Shown here: positions 1 to 4,952 of the stretch, piece by piece | How the letters are laid out: each line of letters begins with the position of its first letter | Numbering within the stretch: position 1 is the stretch's first letter | Assembly (NCBI GenBank): GCA_017411665.1 | Contig: JAFQPT010000313.1 | Span: 1-5,033 of the forward strand | DNA from: Oscillospiraceae bacterium | Lineage (GTDB): Bacteria > Bacillota_A > Clostridia > Oscillospirales > Oscillospiraceae | DNA length: 5,033 nucleotides | Direction: 5' to 3' | The notes under the pieces: model-generated | The model's input: the letters and a program-made list of their open reading frames with translations, nothing else | Database searches by the model: none | Told to the model about the DNA's origin: nothing | Made by a program: the position numbers and the translations under genes

Positions 1-147
1 GACGCAGTTGGCCACCGTGTCGTTCACGGCGGTGAGGAGTTCACCAAGTCCGTCCTGATCGACCGCAAGGTCCTGAAGGGCATCCGTGACTGCGTGCCTC
101 TGGCTCCCCTGCACAACCCTGCTAACCTGATTGGCATCGAGGCCTGC
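1..147 (+). pseudogene. ackA: Internal fragment of acetate kinase fused to metG
   Basis: The first ~49 codons encode a recognisable internal segment of acetate kinase, the enzyme that interconverts acetyl phosphate + ADP and acetate + ATP. The visible family hallmarks are GHRVVHGG (residues 4-11, containing the active-site Arg equivalent to R91 of the Methanosarcina enzyme), the SVLID stretch, and [15 protein letters not shown] (35-49, with the conserved active-site-region His). In acetate kinase the chain should next run through a variable turn into the FDTAFHQTMP block. Instead it passes in frame into the MetRS anticodon-binding domain. The exact joint cannot be fixed: the bases around 139-156 (encoding E-A-C-D-K) could fit either parent, so microhomology is possible. 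The N-terminal ~80 residues of acetate kinase would lie before the window; the C-terminal two thirds are missing. A product could not work as acetate kinase. Family recognition is confident; the biological reality of the fusion is not. Confidence 0.85.
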
Positions 148-828
148 GACAAGTACATCGACGAAACTGCACCCTGGCAGCTGGCAAAGGACGAAGCAAA
201 CAAGACTCGTCTGGCTACCGTTATGTACAATCTGCTGGAAGCAATCCGCATTTGCACCGTACTGCTGCAGCCCGTCATGCCCGAAAGCTGCGCAAAGATT
301 TTCGACCAGATCGGTGCAGCTGCAGACCAGCGTGACTGGGCTTCCGCTGCTGCATTCGGCGGTCTGTCCGCAGATGTGACCGTAGTGAAGGGCGACACCC
401 TGTTCCCCCGTATCGATCTGAAGAAGGAACTGGAAGAGCTGGAAAAGCTGAATGCTCCCAAGCTGCCCGAATCCAAGCCCGTACTGCCCGACGTATCCTT
501 CGATGACTTTATCAAGTGCGATATGCGCGTGTGCAAGGTACTGAGCGTGGAAACCATCAAAAAGAGCGAAAAGCTGCTGAAGTTCCAGCTGGATGACGGC
601 TCCGGAAAGCCTCGCCAGATCCTGTCCGGTATCCGCAAGTACTACCCCGACCACGAAGCACTGGTTGGCAAGACTGTGGTTGCGATTCTGAACCTGCCTC
701 CCAGAAAGATGATGGGTCAGGAATCCTGCGGCATGCTGCTGTCCGCTGTGAAGGAAATCGACGGCAAGGAAGAACTGCACCTGCTGATGCTGGATGACTC
801 CATCCCCACAGGGGCACAATTAGGATAA
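1..828 (+). CDS. metG: Methionyl-tRNA synthetase C-terminal part, chimeric 5' end
   Basis: The frame is open from base 1 to TAA at 826-828 (275 codons visible). From about residue 50 it is the C-terminal third of class I methionyl-tRNA synthetase, which charges tRNA-Met in the cytoplasm. The alpha-helical anticodon-binding domain begins with KYIDETAPW (51-59) and continues through the YNLLEAIRI and LLQPVMP stretches. A Lys/Glu/Pro-rich linker follows (~140-165). The C-terminal Trbp111/EMAP-like tRNA-binding OB fold (~167-275) carries the conserved [27 protein letters not shown] and SCGMLLSA blocks and ends in GAQLG, a normal MetRS terminus. The Rossmann catalytic domain (HIGH, KMSKS) is absent: bacterial MetRS of this type is about 650 residues. 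Upstream of residue 50 the sequence is not MetRS but acetate kinase. A GTG at 94 could be picked as a start by software, but it lies inside the acetate kinase segment and has no ribosome-binding site. MetRS identity is very secure; whether this reading frame exists in the organism is uncertain. Confidence 0.93.
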   Translation, partial: DAVGHRVVHGGEEFTKSVLIDRKVLKGIRDCVPLAPLHNPANLIGIEACDKYIDETAPWQLAKDEANKTRLATVMYNLLEAIRICTVLLQPVMPESCAKIFDQIGAAADQRDWASAAAFGGLSADVTVVKGDTLFPRIDLKKELEELEKLNAPKLPESKPVLPDVSFDDFIKCDMRVCKVLSVETIKKSEKLLKFQLDDGSGKPRQILSGIRKYYPDHEALVGKTVVAILNLPPRKMMGQESCGMLLSAVKEIDGKEELHLLMLDDSIPTGAQLG

Positions 829-845
829 TTCTACGTTAAGAGCGT

Positions 846-876
846 AAAAGCCCCGAAGCATCGCTTCGGGGCTTTT
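846..876 (+). terminator. Rho-independent terminator after metG
   Basis: A perfect 14-bp stem (846-859 with 863-876, core AGCCCCGAAGC/GCTTCGGGGCT) with an ATC loop runs into TTTTT at 873-877. It starts 18 bases after the metG stop, so it should end the metG transcript. The A-run on the left arm means it could also act on minus-strand transcription. Confidence 0.93.
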
Positions 877-889
877 TGAAAATAGCAAT

Positions 890-965
890 TGTAGGGACCG
901 GCCTTCCGGACGGTCCGCAATCAATCATGAAATCATACGGACCGCCGAGGACGTCGGTCCCTACA
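890..965. repeat. 76-bp palindromic intergenic element
   Basis: The ends are a perfect 11-bp inverted repeat: TGTAGGGACCG at 890-900 and its complement at 955-965. Further in, CGGTCCG (911-917) is complementary to CGGACCG (938-944). Each half is also a small hairpin by itself, GGACCG/CGGTCC at 895-900/911-916 and at 939-944/955-960. The whole element can therefore fold as one long imperfect stem or as two adjacent stem-loops. It encodes nothing convincing and lies between the metG terminator and the next gene's ribosome-binding site. Its form resembles the short dispersed palindromic or MITE-like repeats found between genes in many clostridial genomes. A single copy in this window cannot prove that it is dispersed. 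Confidence 0.75.
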
Positions 966-984
966 GTAAAGGGAGAAAACTCCT

Positions 985-1521
985 ATGAAACCTTCTTATT
1001 CCTTACAGATTCAAAACAGATTCACGGTCATGGGGCTTTCCGTGATGGCGGTGAGTGTGCTGATTCGCTGTATCTACTTTGCTGTGGAGGGCGGCAGTAC
1101 GGGACTGCTTATTGTCCATCTGCTGCTTCCCGTGCTGGCGGCACTGACCTTTTTCTTTGTGGTGCTGCGGGGACTGCCTGCGGAATACACCGCCTTGGGT
1201 GTGCTGTTCGGGGAGGTATTCTTCATCATCAAAGCGTTTACATTTGAAAGCAAGCTCCACACGACCCTGTGTGTGATTTTGTATCTGACTGTGCTGACCC
1301 TGTACACCGCCACTGTGTTTGGCCTCATTCCCACGAAAAAGCTGCTGTATCCCTTGTTCGGATTGCCGCTGCTGTACCACATTTTTGTGGAGGATATGCA
1401 AATCTATATCCTCGCAGACCATCCCGTACCTTATTTTCAGTGGCTGCCGGAAATTTCCGTGCTGCTGATTATGGCGGGGCTGCTGTGCATCAGTCTGGGT
1501 CTGGAGCGCAAAGAGCCGTAA
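985..1521 (+). CDS. Multi-pass membrane protein of unknown function
   Basis: This 178-residue protein was not recognised as a named family. About six hydrophobic segments are visible at roughly residues 17-34, 39-61, 68-85, 93-115, 119-135 and 156-173. They are joined by short loops, so it should be an integral cytoplasmic-membrane protein. The hydrophilic N-terminus is short and the C-terminus ends LGLERKEP; basic residues at both ends suggest both are cytoplasmic. No cleavable signal, catalytic motif, nucleotide-binding loop or transporter signature was seen. The ATG at 985 is preceded by AAAGGGAG (968-975) with 9 bases of spacing, which fixes the start. No convincing promoter was found between the metG terminator and this gene; the upstream space is filled by the palindromic element, so transcription may depend on readthrough or on an atypical promoter. 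The gene ends at a terminator shared with the convergent lipoprotein gene. The existence of the gene is well supported; its function is unknown. Confidence 0.85.
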   Translation: MKPSYSLQIQNRFTVMGLSVMAVSVLIRCIYFAVEGGSTGLLIVHLLLPVLAALTFFFVVLRGLPAEYTALGVLFGEVFFIIKAFTFESKLHTTLCVILYLTVLTLYTATVFGLIPTKKLLYPLFGLPLLYHIFVEDMQIYILADHPVPYFQWLPEISVLLIMAGLLCISLGLERKEP

Positions 1522-1552
1522 AAAGACCGCTTACGAATCGTAAGCGGTCTTT
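1522..1552. terminator. Bidirectional terminator between convergent genes
   Basis: A 14-bp perfect stem (1522-1535 with 1539-1552, core AAAGACCGCTTACG) with a 3-base AAT loop begins right after the stop codon of the membrane protein gene. It is followed by TTTGTTTT on the plus strand. On the minus strand it lies 3 bases beyond the lipoprotein stop codon at 1556 and runs into TTTT. It can end both convergent transcripts. Confidence 0.9.
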
Positions 1553-1555
1553 GTT

Positions 1556-2338
1556 TTATTTCAGTTGGTCGAGCTTGTCCATTGCTGCCTGCAATACAGT
1601 CTGCAAGATTGCCTCGAAGGTGTTCTGCTCGGGCAGCTCGGGGGGAGGTGCGGTCCGGGTCAGCACATAGGGATAGGAGAAGACACCGGTTTCGTCCAGA
1701 TTGACAGCTCCTGTGACAGTTACGTCAGCACCGTGCAGTGTATAGGTTTCGTAGTTGTCAGCAGGCGGGCCGGCCTGGAGGCTGTTGGAAATGTAGAGAC
1801 AGCCTTCCTTGGCGAGGAATCGGCCTTCGGAATAGAAGCTGCCGGTCAATGCTGTTGTGAAGCTCTCGTCAATGAGTGCGTCAACGGTCTCCTCAGCGCT
1901 CTTGCCCAGTGCGGTGCTGAATATTTCATCCCAGCTCATGCCCACAGCGGCTTCCAGGTCCTCATAGGTTTCAATGGTGAGTCCGTAGGGAGTAAGCTGC
2001 TCCTTGCATGCTGCGAAGATGTTGTCTGTCAGCAGCGGCAGTACGGCAGTTTTCAAATTTTCCACGGCGGTGACGATGGAGTCCTGCTCCACGGTCATAT
2101 TGTAGGTGCCGTCTGCGTTGAATACAAAGGTGATGGTCAATTTGAATTCGCTGAGGTAGTTTTTCAGAGAATACACGGTGTCTGCGGTGCCCAGACCTGT
2201 GTCAAAGGTATCTACCACCGACTGATACAAATCCACTTCTGTTTGATAGGTGCCGAGAATCTCGGGAGGAGGCGCGGTGCAGCCAACCAGAGACAATGCC
2301 AGTACAGCGGCCAGCAGCAGTGCAATCAGTTTCTTCAT
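1556..2338 (-). CDS. Lipoprotein, longer member of a tandem paralogous pair
   Basis: This 260-residue predicted lipoprotein has an N-terminal type II signal peptide: basic MKK, a hydrophobic Leu/Ala core and the lipobox LVGC with Cys20. Lgt should lipidate it, leaving it anchored on the outer face of the membrane. The mature part begins with a short Pro linker (TAPPPE) and then a domain with ILGTYQTEVDL (27-37), FNADGTY (73-79), YGLTIETYEDLE (118-129), WDEIFSTALG (136-145), YETYTLHG (196-203), VTVTGAVN (206-213) and YPYVLT (222-227). The same blocks occur in order in the neighbouring lipoprotein, so the two are paralogs. Residues ~229-260 are an addition absent from the neighbour: a second TAPPPE and a probable amphipathic helix. 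I cannot give a function; beta-strand-rich, lipocalin-like or substrate-binding roles are guesses. The start is set by AGGAAAGGA ending 8 bases before ATG. The gene has its own promoter and terminator. Confidence 0.9.
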   Translation of the reverse strand: MKKLIALLLAAVLALSLVGCTAPPPEILGTYQTEVDLYQSVVDTFDTGLGTADTVYSLKNYLSEFKLTITFVFNADGTYNMTVEQDSIVTAVENLKTAVLPLLTDNIFAACKEQLTPYGLTIETYEDLEAAVGMSWDEIFSTALGKSAEETVDALIDESFTTALTGSFYSEGRFLAKEGCLYISNSLQAGPPADNYETYTLHGADVTVTGAVNLDETGVFSYPYVLTRTAPPPELPEQNTFEAILQTVLQAAMDKLDQLK

Positions 2339-2374
2339 CTTCGTATCCTTTCCTGTGGAGTCGCTTCACCTTGT

Positions 2375-2396
2375 GAGGTAACTATCATTCTACCTC
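2375..2396. promoter_or_regulatory. Dyad overlapping the -10 of the longer lipoprotein gene
   Basis: On either strand this reads GAGGTA-N10-TACCTC, a perfect 6-bp inverted repeat. It spans the -10 hexamer at 2387-2392 and the expected transcription start. The position suits a repressor operator, or the 5' end of the mRNA could contribute to a weak hairpin. No known regulator consensus is claimed. Confidence 0.4.
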
Positions 2397-2415
2397 TTAT
2401 GCCGAAGAATGTCAA
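2387..2415 (-). promoter_or_regulatory. Sigma-A-type promoter of the longer lipoprotein gene
   Basis: On the minus strand a perfect -35 TTGACA (2415-2410) and a -10 TAGAAT (2392-2387, one mismatch to TATAAT) are separated by exactly 17 bases. Transcription should start near 2380, giving a leader of about 42 bases before the ATG at 2338. The -35 directly follows the T-rich end of the preceding lipoprotein gene's terminator, so one transcript ends where the next promoter begins. Confidence 0.85.
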
Positions 2416-2418
2416 AAC

Positions 2419-2445
2419 AAAAGACCGCTCAATGAGCGGTCTTTT
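2419..2445 (-). terminator. Terminator after the shorter lipoprotein gene
   Basis: A perfect 12-bp stem (2419-2430 with 2434-2445) with a 3-base loop lies 18 bases beyond the TGA of the lipoprotein gene. On the minus strand it runs into CTTTTGTTTT. Its core AAAGACCGCT/AGCGGTCTTT is the same as in the terminator at 1522-1552, which follows the paralogous gene. Confidence 0.9.
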
Positions 2446-2463
2446 TGAAATTTTGCTGAAAAA

Positions 2464-3153
2464 TCAGGAAACCTTGGTCATAGTGTAGGGGTAGGGCAGC
2501 AGTTCTTCTTCCTCTACATTTACACCGCCGGTGATGGTAACGGTGTCGCCGTCAATTTCGTAGGTTTCGTAAACGTTTTCGTCGATGTTGTATTCCAGAC
2601 CGTCGGACAGGAACAGCTTGCCGTCTTCAGCCTTGTAGTTGCCTTCCAGCAGCAGGGTGTCTTCAAACATGTCAGCGGACAGCTCATTAATCATTTCATC
2701 CACAAACTCGTTGAGGTCTACGCCCAGAACAGAGCTGTAGATATCGTCCCAGGCAATGTTCAGAATGCCTTCTACGTCTTCACGGGTGTTGATGGTGTAG
2801 CCGTAGCCGACAAATTCCTGCTTGAAGGTGTACAGCAGGAAGTCATCCATTACGGGGATGATTGCGTTCTTCATGTTTCCCATTGCTCTTTCCAGAGAAG
2901 CACTGTCGATGGTCTGGGAGTAGGTGCCGTCTTCGTTGAACTGGCTGATCATAACGATTTTAAAATCGGTGAGATGGTTGCTCAGAGAAATTCCGGTACC
3001 GGTAATTTCTGCACCCTTATCAAATTCGTCACAAACCAGATCGGTCAGATCGATTTCGGCTTCGTAGGTGCCCAGAATGTCGGGGCTGCTGCCGCAGGCT
3101 GCCAGCGCGAATACCATGACCAGAGCCATCAGCAGAGAAATCATTTTTTTCAT
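2464..3153 (-). CDS. Lipoprotein, shorter member of a tandem paralogous pair
   Basis: This 229-residue predicted lipoprotein has a signal peptide starting MKKMISLLMALV and the lipobox LAAC with Cys20, the same position as in its neighbour. The mature chain has a short GSSP linker, then ILGTYEAEIDL (26-36), FNEDGTY (72-78), YGYTINTREDVE (117-128), WDDIYSSVLG (135-144), a Glu/Asp-rich stretch (VDEMINELSADMFED), EGNYKAEDGKLFLS (170-183), VYETYEIDGDTVTITGGVN (194-212) and YPYTMT (221-226). It ends where the neighbour's C-terminal extension begins. The mature protein is strongly acidic. The frame is open to an ATG at 3285, but that start would lie upstream of the promoter and inside a terminator. 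The ATG at 3153 has a signal peptide right after it and GAAAGGAA 9 bases before it, so it is preferred. It should be an exported lipid-anchored protein and a substrate of the Lgt encoded upstream. The biochemical role is unknown. Confidence 0.91.
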   Translation of the reverse strand: MKKMISLLMALVMVFALAACGSSPDILGTYEAEIDLTDLVCDEFDKGAEITGTGISLSNHLTDFKIVMISQFNEDGTYSQTIDSASLERAMGNMKNAIIPVMDDFLLYTFKQEFVGYGYTINTREDVEGILNIAWDDIYSSVLGVDLNEFVDEMINELSADMFEDTLLLEGNYKAEDGKLFLSDGLEYNIDENVYETYEIDGDTVTITGGVNVEEEELLPYPYTMTKVS

Positions 3154-3162
3154 TTTGTTCAG

Positions 3163-3170
3163 TTCCTTTC
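3163..3170 (-). promoter_or_regulatory. Ribosome-binding site that fixes the lipoprotein start
   Basis: The minus strand reads GAAAGGAA, 9 bases before the ATG at 3153. This site, with the signal peptide that follows, rules out the longer in-frame start at 3285. Confidence 0.85.
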
Positions 3171-3172
3171 GC

Positions 3173-3191
3173 ACAAATTCACGGAATTTGT
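3173..3191 (-). promoter_or_regulatory. Leader hairpin or operator upstream of the shorter lipoprotein gene
   Basis: This is a perfect 8-bp inverted repeat, ACAAATTC and GAATTTGT with a 3-base centre. It lies between the promoter -10 (3205-3210) and the ribosome-binding site (3163-3170), just 2 bases before the latter. It is AT-rich and not followed by a T-run, so it is not a terminator. It could be a regulator's operator in the transcribed leader or an mRNA stem that affects translation or stability. Which of these is not decidable here. Confidence 0.5.
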
Positions 3192-3204
3192 CAGATTTGA
3201 GTAC

Positions 3205-3233
3205 ATTATACGCCTGTACATGGAAACTGTCAA
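3205..3233 (-). promoter_or_regulatory. Perfect-consensus sigma-A-type promoter of the shorter lipoprotein gene
   Basis: On the minus strand TTGACA (3233-3228) and TATAAT (3210-3205) are both exact consensus with an exact 17-base spacer. Transcription should start around 3198, giving a leader of ~45 bases. A promoter this close to consensus predicts strong transcription unless repressed. It lies downstream of the terminator of the acidic protein gene, so the lipoprotein gene should be an independent unit. Confidence 0.92.
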
Positions 3234-3272
3234 AGAAAGTTTGCGTTTTATCTGTTAAATTGAGATTGGTTG

Positions 3273-3311
3273 AAAAAACAGGCACAGCGACAAACGCTGT
3301 GCCTGTTTTTT
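3273..3311 (-). terminator. Strong terminator after the acidic coiled-coil gene
   Basis: A perfect 17-bp stem (3273-3289 with 3295-3311; GC core CAGGCACAGCG) has a 5-base loop and a run of six T on the minus strand. It lies 21 bases after the stop codon at 3333. The matching T-run on the plus strand makes it bidirectional in principle, but there is no plus-strand gene to end. Confidence 0.93.
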
Positions 3312-3332
3312 TGATTCTGTATGGACTGTGTT

Positions 3333-3998
3333 TTATTCCTCTGCGGCGGGTTCTTCCAGCTCAACCACTTCCACAACGATTTCCTCGTCCTGAGTAGGTG
3401 CTGCGAAGTCTTCGTCATCCAGATATTCTTCCACGGTGACTTCGATTTCATCTTCTTCCACAGCGGGTGCTTCATCGCAGAGCTCCAGCTTTTCCAGAGC
3501 AGCTTCGATGGCATCTTCCAGACCGTCCAGTGCGTCTTCCACGGCGTCGGCCATGCGTTCCAGGAAGTCCTCTTCTTCTGCGGGTTCTTCGCCTTCCGCT
3601 TCTTCGCCTTCGGCCATGTTTACGACCAATTCGTCTTCGTCCAGAACAACGTCTGCGGAGGCCTTCAGTGCTTCGATTTCGTTGTTGATGTCCTCGATGT
3701 TGACCAGAGTGTTTTCCACTTCTGCGCACAGGTCAGCCAGAACGCCTTCGGCATCTGCCTTGTGCAGCTCGTAGTACAGTTTGCCCAGTTCCTTGTATGC
3801 GTCTTCCAGAGCGGTTTCTTCCTTCTTTTTTTCCACATACAGCTTTGCAATCTGCTGACCGACCTTTGCGGTGTCGGCAGCTGCGTCAGCCAGATCCAGA
3901 ACCTTATCGGCGACAGTGGAAATGGTGTCGGTCAGTGCGCCGCGGAGCGTGTCCAGGTCAAGGTTAATTTTCTTGAAGTCAAAGTTCTTTCTTGCCAT
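3333..3998 (-). CDS. Highly acidic coiled-coil protein of unknown function
   Basis: This 221-residue protein was not recognised as a named family. Residues 1-25 are mixed and start MARKNFDFKKINLDL. Residues ~25-113 look like long helices with heptad-like spacing, including the Lys/Glu-rich segment KLYVEKKKEETALEDAYKELGKLYYEL (52-78), which probably forms a coiled coil. From about residue 115 to the end nearly half the residues (about 47 of 107) are Asp or Glu and only two are basic. This tail holds one likely amphipathic helix (FLERMADAVEDALDGLEDAIEAALEKL, 145-171) between low-complexity Glu/Ala/Pro stretches. There is no signal peptide or membrane segment, so a cytoplasmic protein is inferred. 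The ATG at 3998 is preceded 8 bases away by GGAGGG (4012-4007), a strong ribosome-binding site. The gene lies 103 bases downstream of lgt and ends at a strong terminator. Scaffold, envelope-associated and nucleic-acid-mimic roles are all unproven. Confidence 0.88.
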   Translation of the reverse strand: MARKNFDFKKINLDLDTLRGALTDTISTVADKVLDLADAAADTAKVGQQIAKLYVEKKKEETALEDAYKELGKLYYELHKADAEGVLADLCAEVENTLVNIEDINNEIEALKASADVVLDEDELVVNMAEGEEAEGEEPAEEEDFLERMADAVEDALDGLEDAIEAALEKLELCDEAPAVEEDEIEVTVEEYLDDEDFAAPTQDEEIVVEVVELEEPAAEE

Positions 3999-4101
3999 AA
4001 TAATATCCCTCCATATTTTTAGTTCGTTACGTACATTGGTGGTTGTTGGCGATTTTCGCTCGGTAACGGTGGTGTGTCAAAATATCTGCGATGGTCACAG
4101 C

Positions 4102-4947
4102 TTATTCGGCCGATTGTTCTTCGGCTGCGATGCGGTCAACATGCAGTGTATGAGGCTTCTTTCTCATAGCAATCAGCACGCCCAGTGCAATCGCTGCGGA
4201 CACCGCTGCCAGCAGCTGGCTGACGCGGATGCCTGTGCTGCCGATGTACAGACTGTCGGCACGCAGACCTTCAATCATGGCACGGCCGATGCCGTACCAG
4301 ATGACGTACAGGGTGAATACCTCGCCATCGTATTTGCGTTTGCCCTTGCTGACGTACAGATGCAGCAGGATGATGCCCAGTAGATTCCACAGTCCTTCAT
4401 ACAGGAAGGTGGGGTGTACATAGATGGTGCCCTTTGCGGTGGTGAGGCCCATGCGGGTGAACAGCTCCGTTTCCGCACCGAAGGCTTCGCGGTTGAAGAA
4501 GTTGCCCCAACGGCCGCAAATCTGACCGATCATCAGACCGAATACACCGCAGTCCAGCACTGCTCCTGCGGGCAGCTTCTTGATGCGGCAGACAATCAGC
4601 AGAGTAATGACCGCTGCGATGATGCCGCCGTAAATGGCCAGACCGCCTTCCCAGATGGCAAACAGGTCGCCGATGGGTCTGCCGCGGTACAGGTCAAAAT
4701 TGAAAATCACGTAATAGGCTCTGGCACCGACGATCGCCATGGGCAGGGCCCACAAAATGACGTCATAAATGTGGTCGTCCTTCAGACCAAACTTGGGTGC
4801 CCGTCTGGTGCAGTAGGCCATGCCAAGGATAAAGCCCAGTGCTGCCATGATGCCGTACAGATAAATGGTTCTTCCGAACAGGTCGAAGCCTGCGGGAGGA
4901 TTCAGCTCCAGTCCCAGCGCGGGGAATGTGATAATTGCTTCTCTCAT
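4102..4947 (-). CDS. lgt: Prolipoprotein diacylglyceryl transferase
   Basis: Lgt moves the diacylglyceryl group from phosphatidylglycerol to the lipobox cysteine of prolipoproteins, the first step of bacterial lipoprotein maturation in the cytoplasmic membrane. The 281-residue protein is a normal family length and has about seven hydrophobic segments. Family motifs appear in order: IYLYGIMAALGF (28-39), PMAIVGARAYYVIFN (69-83), WEGGLAIYGG (99-108), the Lgt signature GRWGNFFNREAFG (145-157; Arg146 matches E. coli Arg143), HPTFLYEGLWN (178-188) and GRAMIEGLRADSLYIG (221-236; Arg229 probably matches E. coli Arg239). No key residue appears to be lost. The ATG at 4947 is chosen because the following sequence matches usual Lgt N-termini. 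The frame is open further upstream, but that part overlaps the preceding gene and reads poorly. The start lies 5 bases after the preceding stop and has no clear Shine-Dalgarno, suggesting translational coupling. Two lipoprotein genes lie downstream. Confidence 0.97.
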   Translation of the reverse strand: MREAIITFPALGLELNPPAGFDLFGRTIYLYGIMAALGFILGMAYCTRRAPKFGLKDDHIYDVILWALPMAIVGARAYYVIFNFDLYRGRPIGDLFAIWEGGLAIYGGIIAAVITLLIVCRIKKLPAGAVLDCGVFGLMIGQICGRWGNFFNREAFGAETELFTRMGLTTAKGTIYVHPTFLYEGLWNLLGIILLHLYVSKGKRKYDGEVFTLYVIWYGIGRAMIEGLRADSLYIGSTGIRVSQLLAAVSAAIALGVLIAMRKKPHTLHVDRIAAEEQSAE

Positions 4948-4952
4948 AGACG

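Noticed and set aside
94..828. GTG at 94 as the true metG start
   Set aside because: It lies within conserved acetate kinase sequence (V-PLAPLHNP), lacks a Shine-Dalgarno, and the frame is open to the window edge.
890..965. CRISPR repeat or transcription terminator
   Set aside because: There is only one inverted unit with no spacer-repeat periodicity and no T-run after the stems, so neither CRISPR nor a terminator fits.
876..1247. 123-codon plus-strand frame across the palindromic element
   Set aside because: It starts in the terminator tail, runs through the inverted repeat and overlaps the membrane protein gene in another frame; it has no supporting motif.
1565..2488. 307-codon plus-strand frame opposite the longer lipoprotein gene
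   Set aside because: It is antisense to a well-supported lipoprotein gene, crosses that gene's promoter and the next terminator, and gives a Cys/Gly/Gln-rich composition without recognisable motifs.
2464..3285. Longer start for the shorter lipoprotein (273 residues)
   Set aside because: The start would lie inside a terminator and upstream of a perfect promoter. It would also bury a clear lipoprotein signal peptide 44 residues into the protein.
3321..4022. 233-codon plus-strand frame opposite the acidic protein gene
   Set aside because: It is an exact antisense shadow of a Glu/Asp-rich gene (GAA/GAG read back as TTC/CTC). It is Phe/Val/Cys-rich, has no ribosome-binding site and runs across the terminator of the sense gene.
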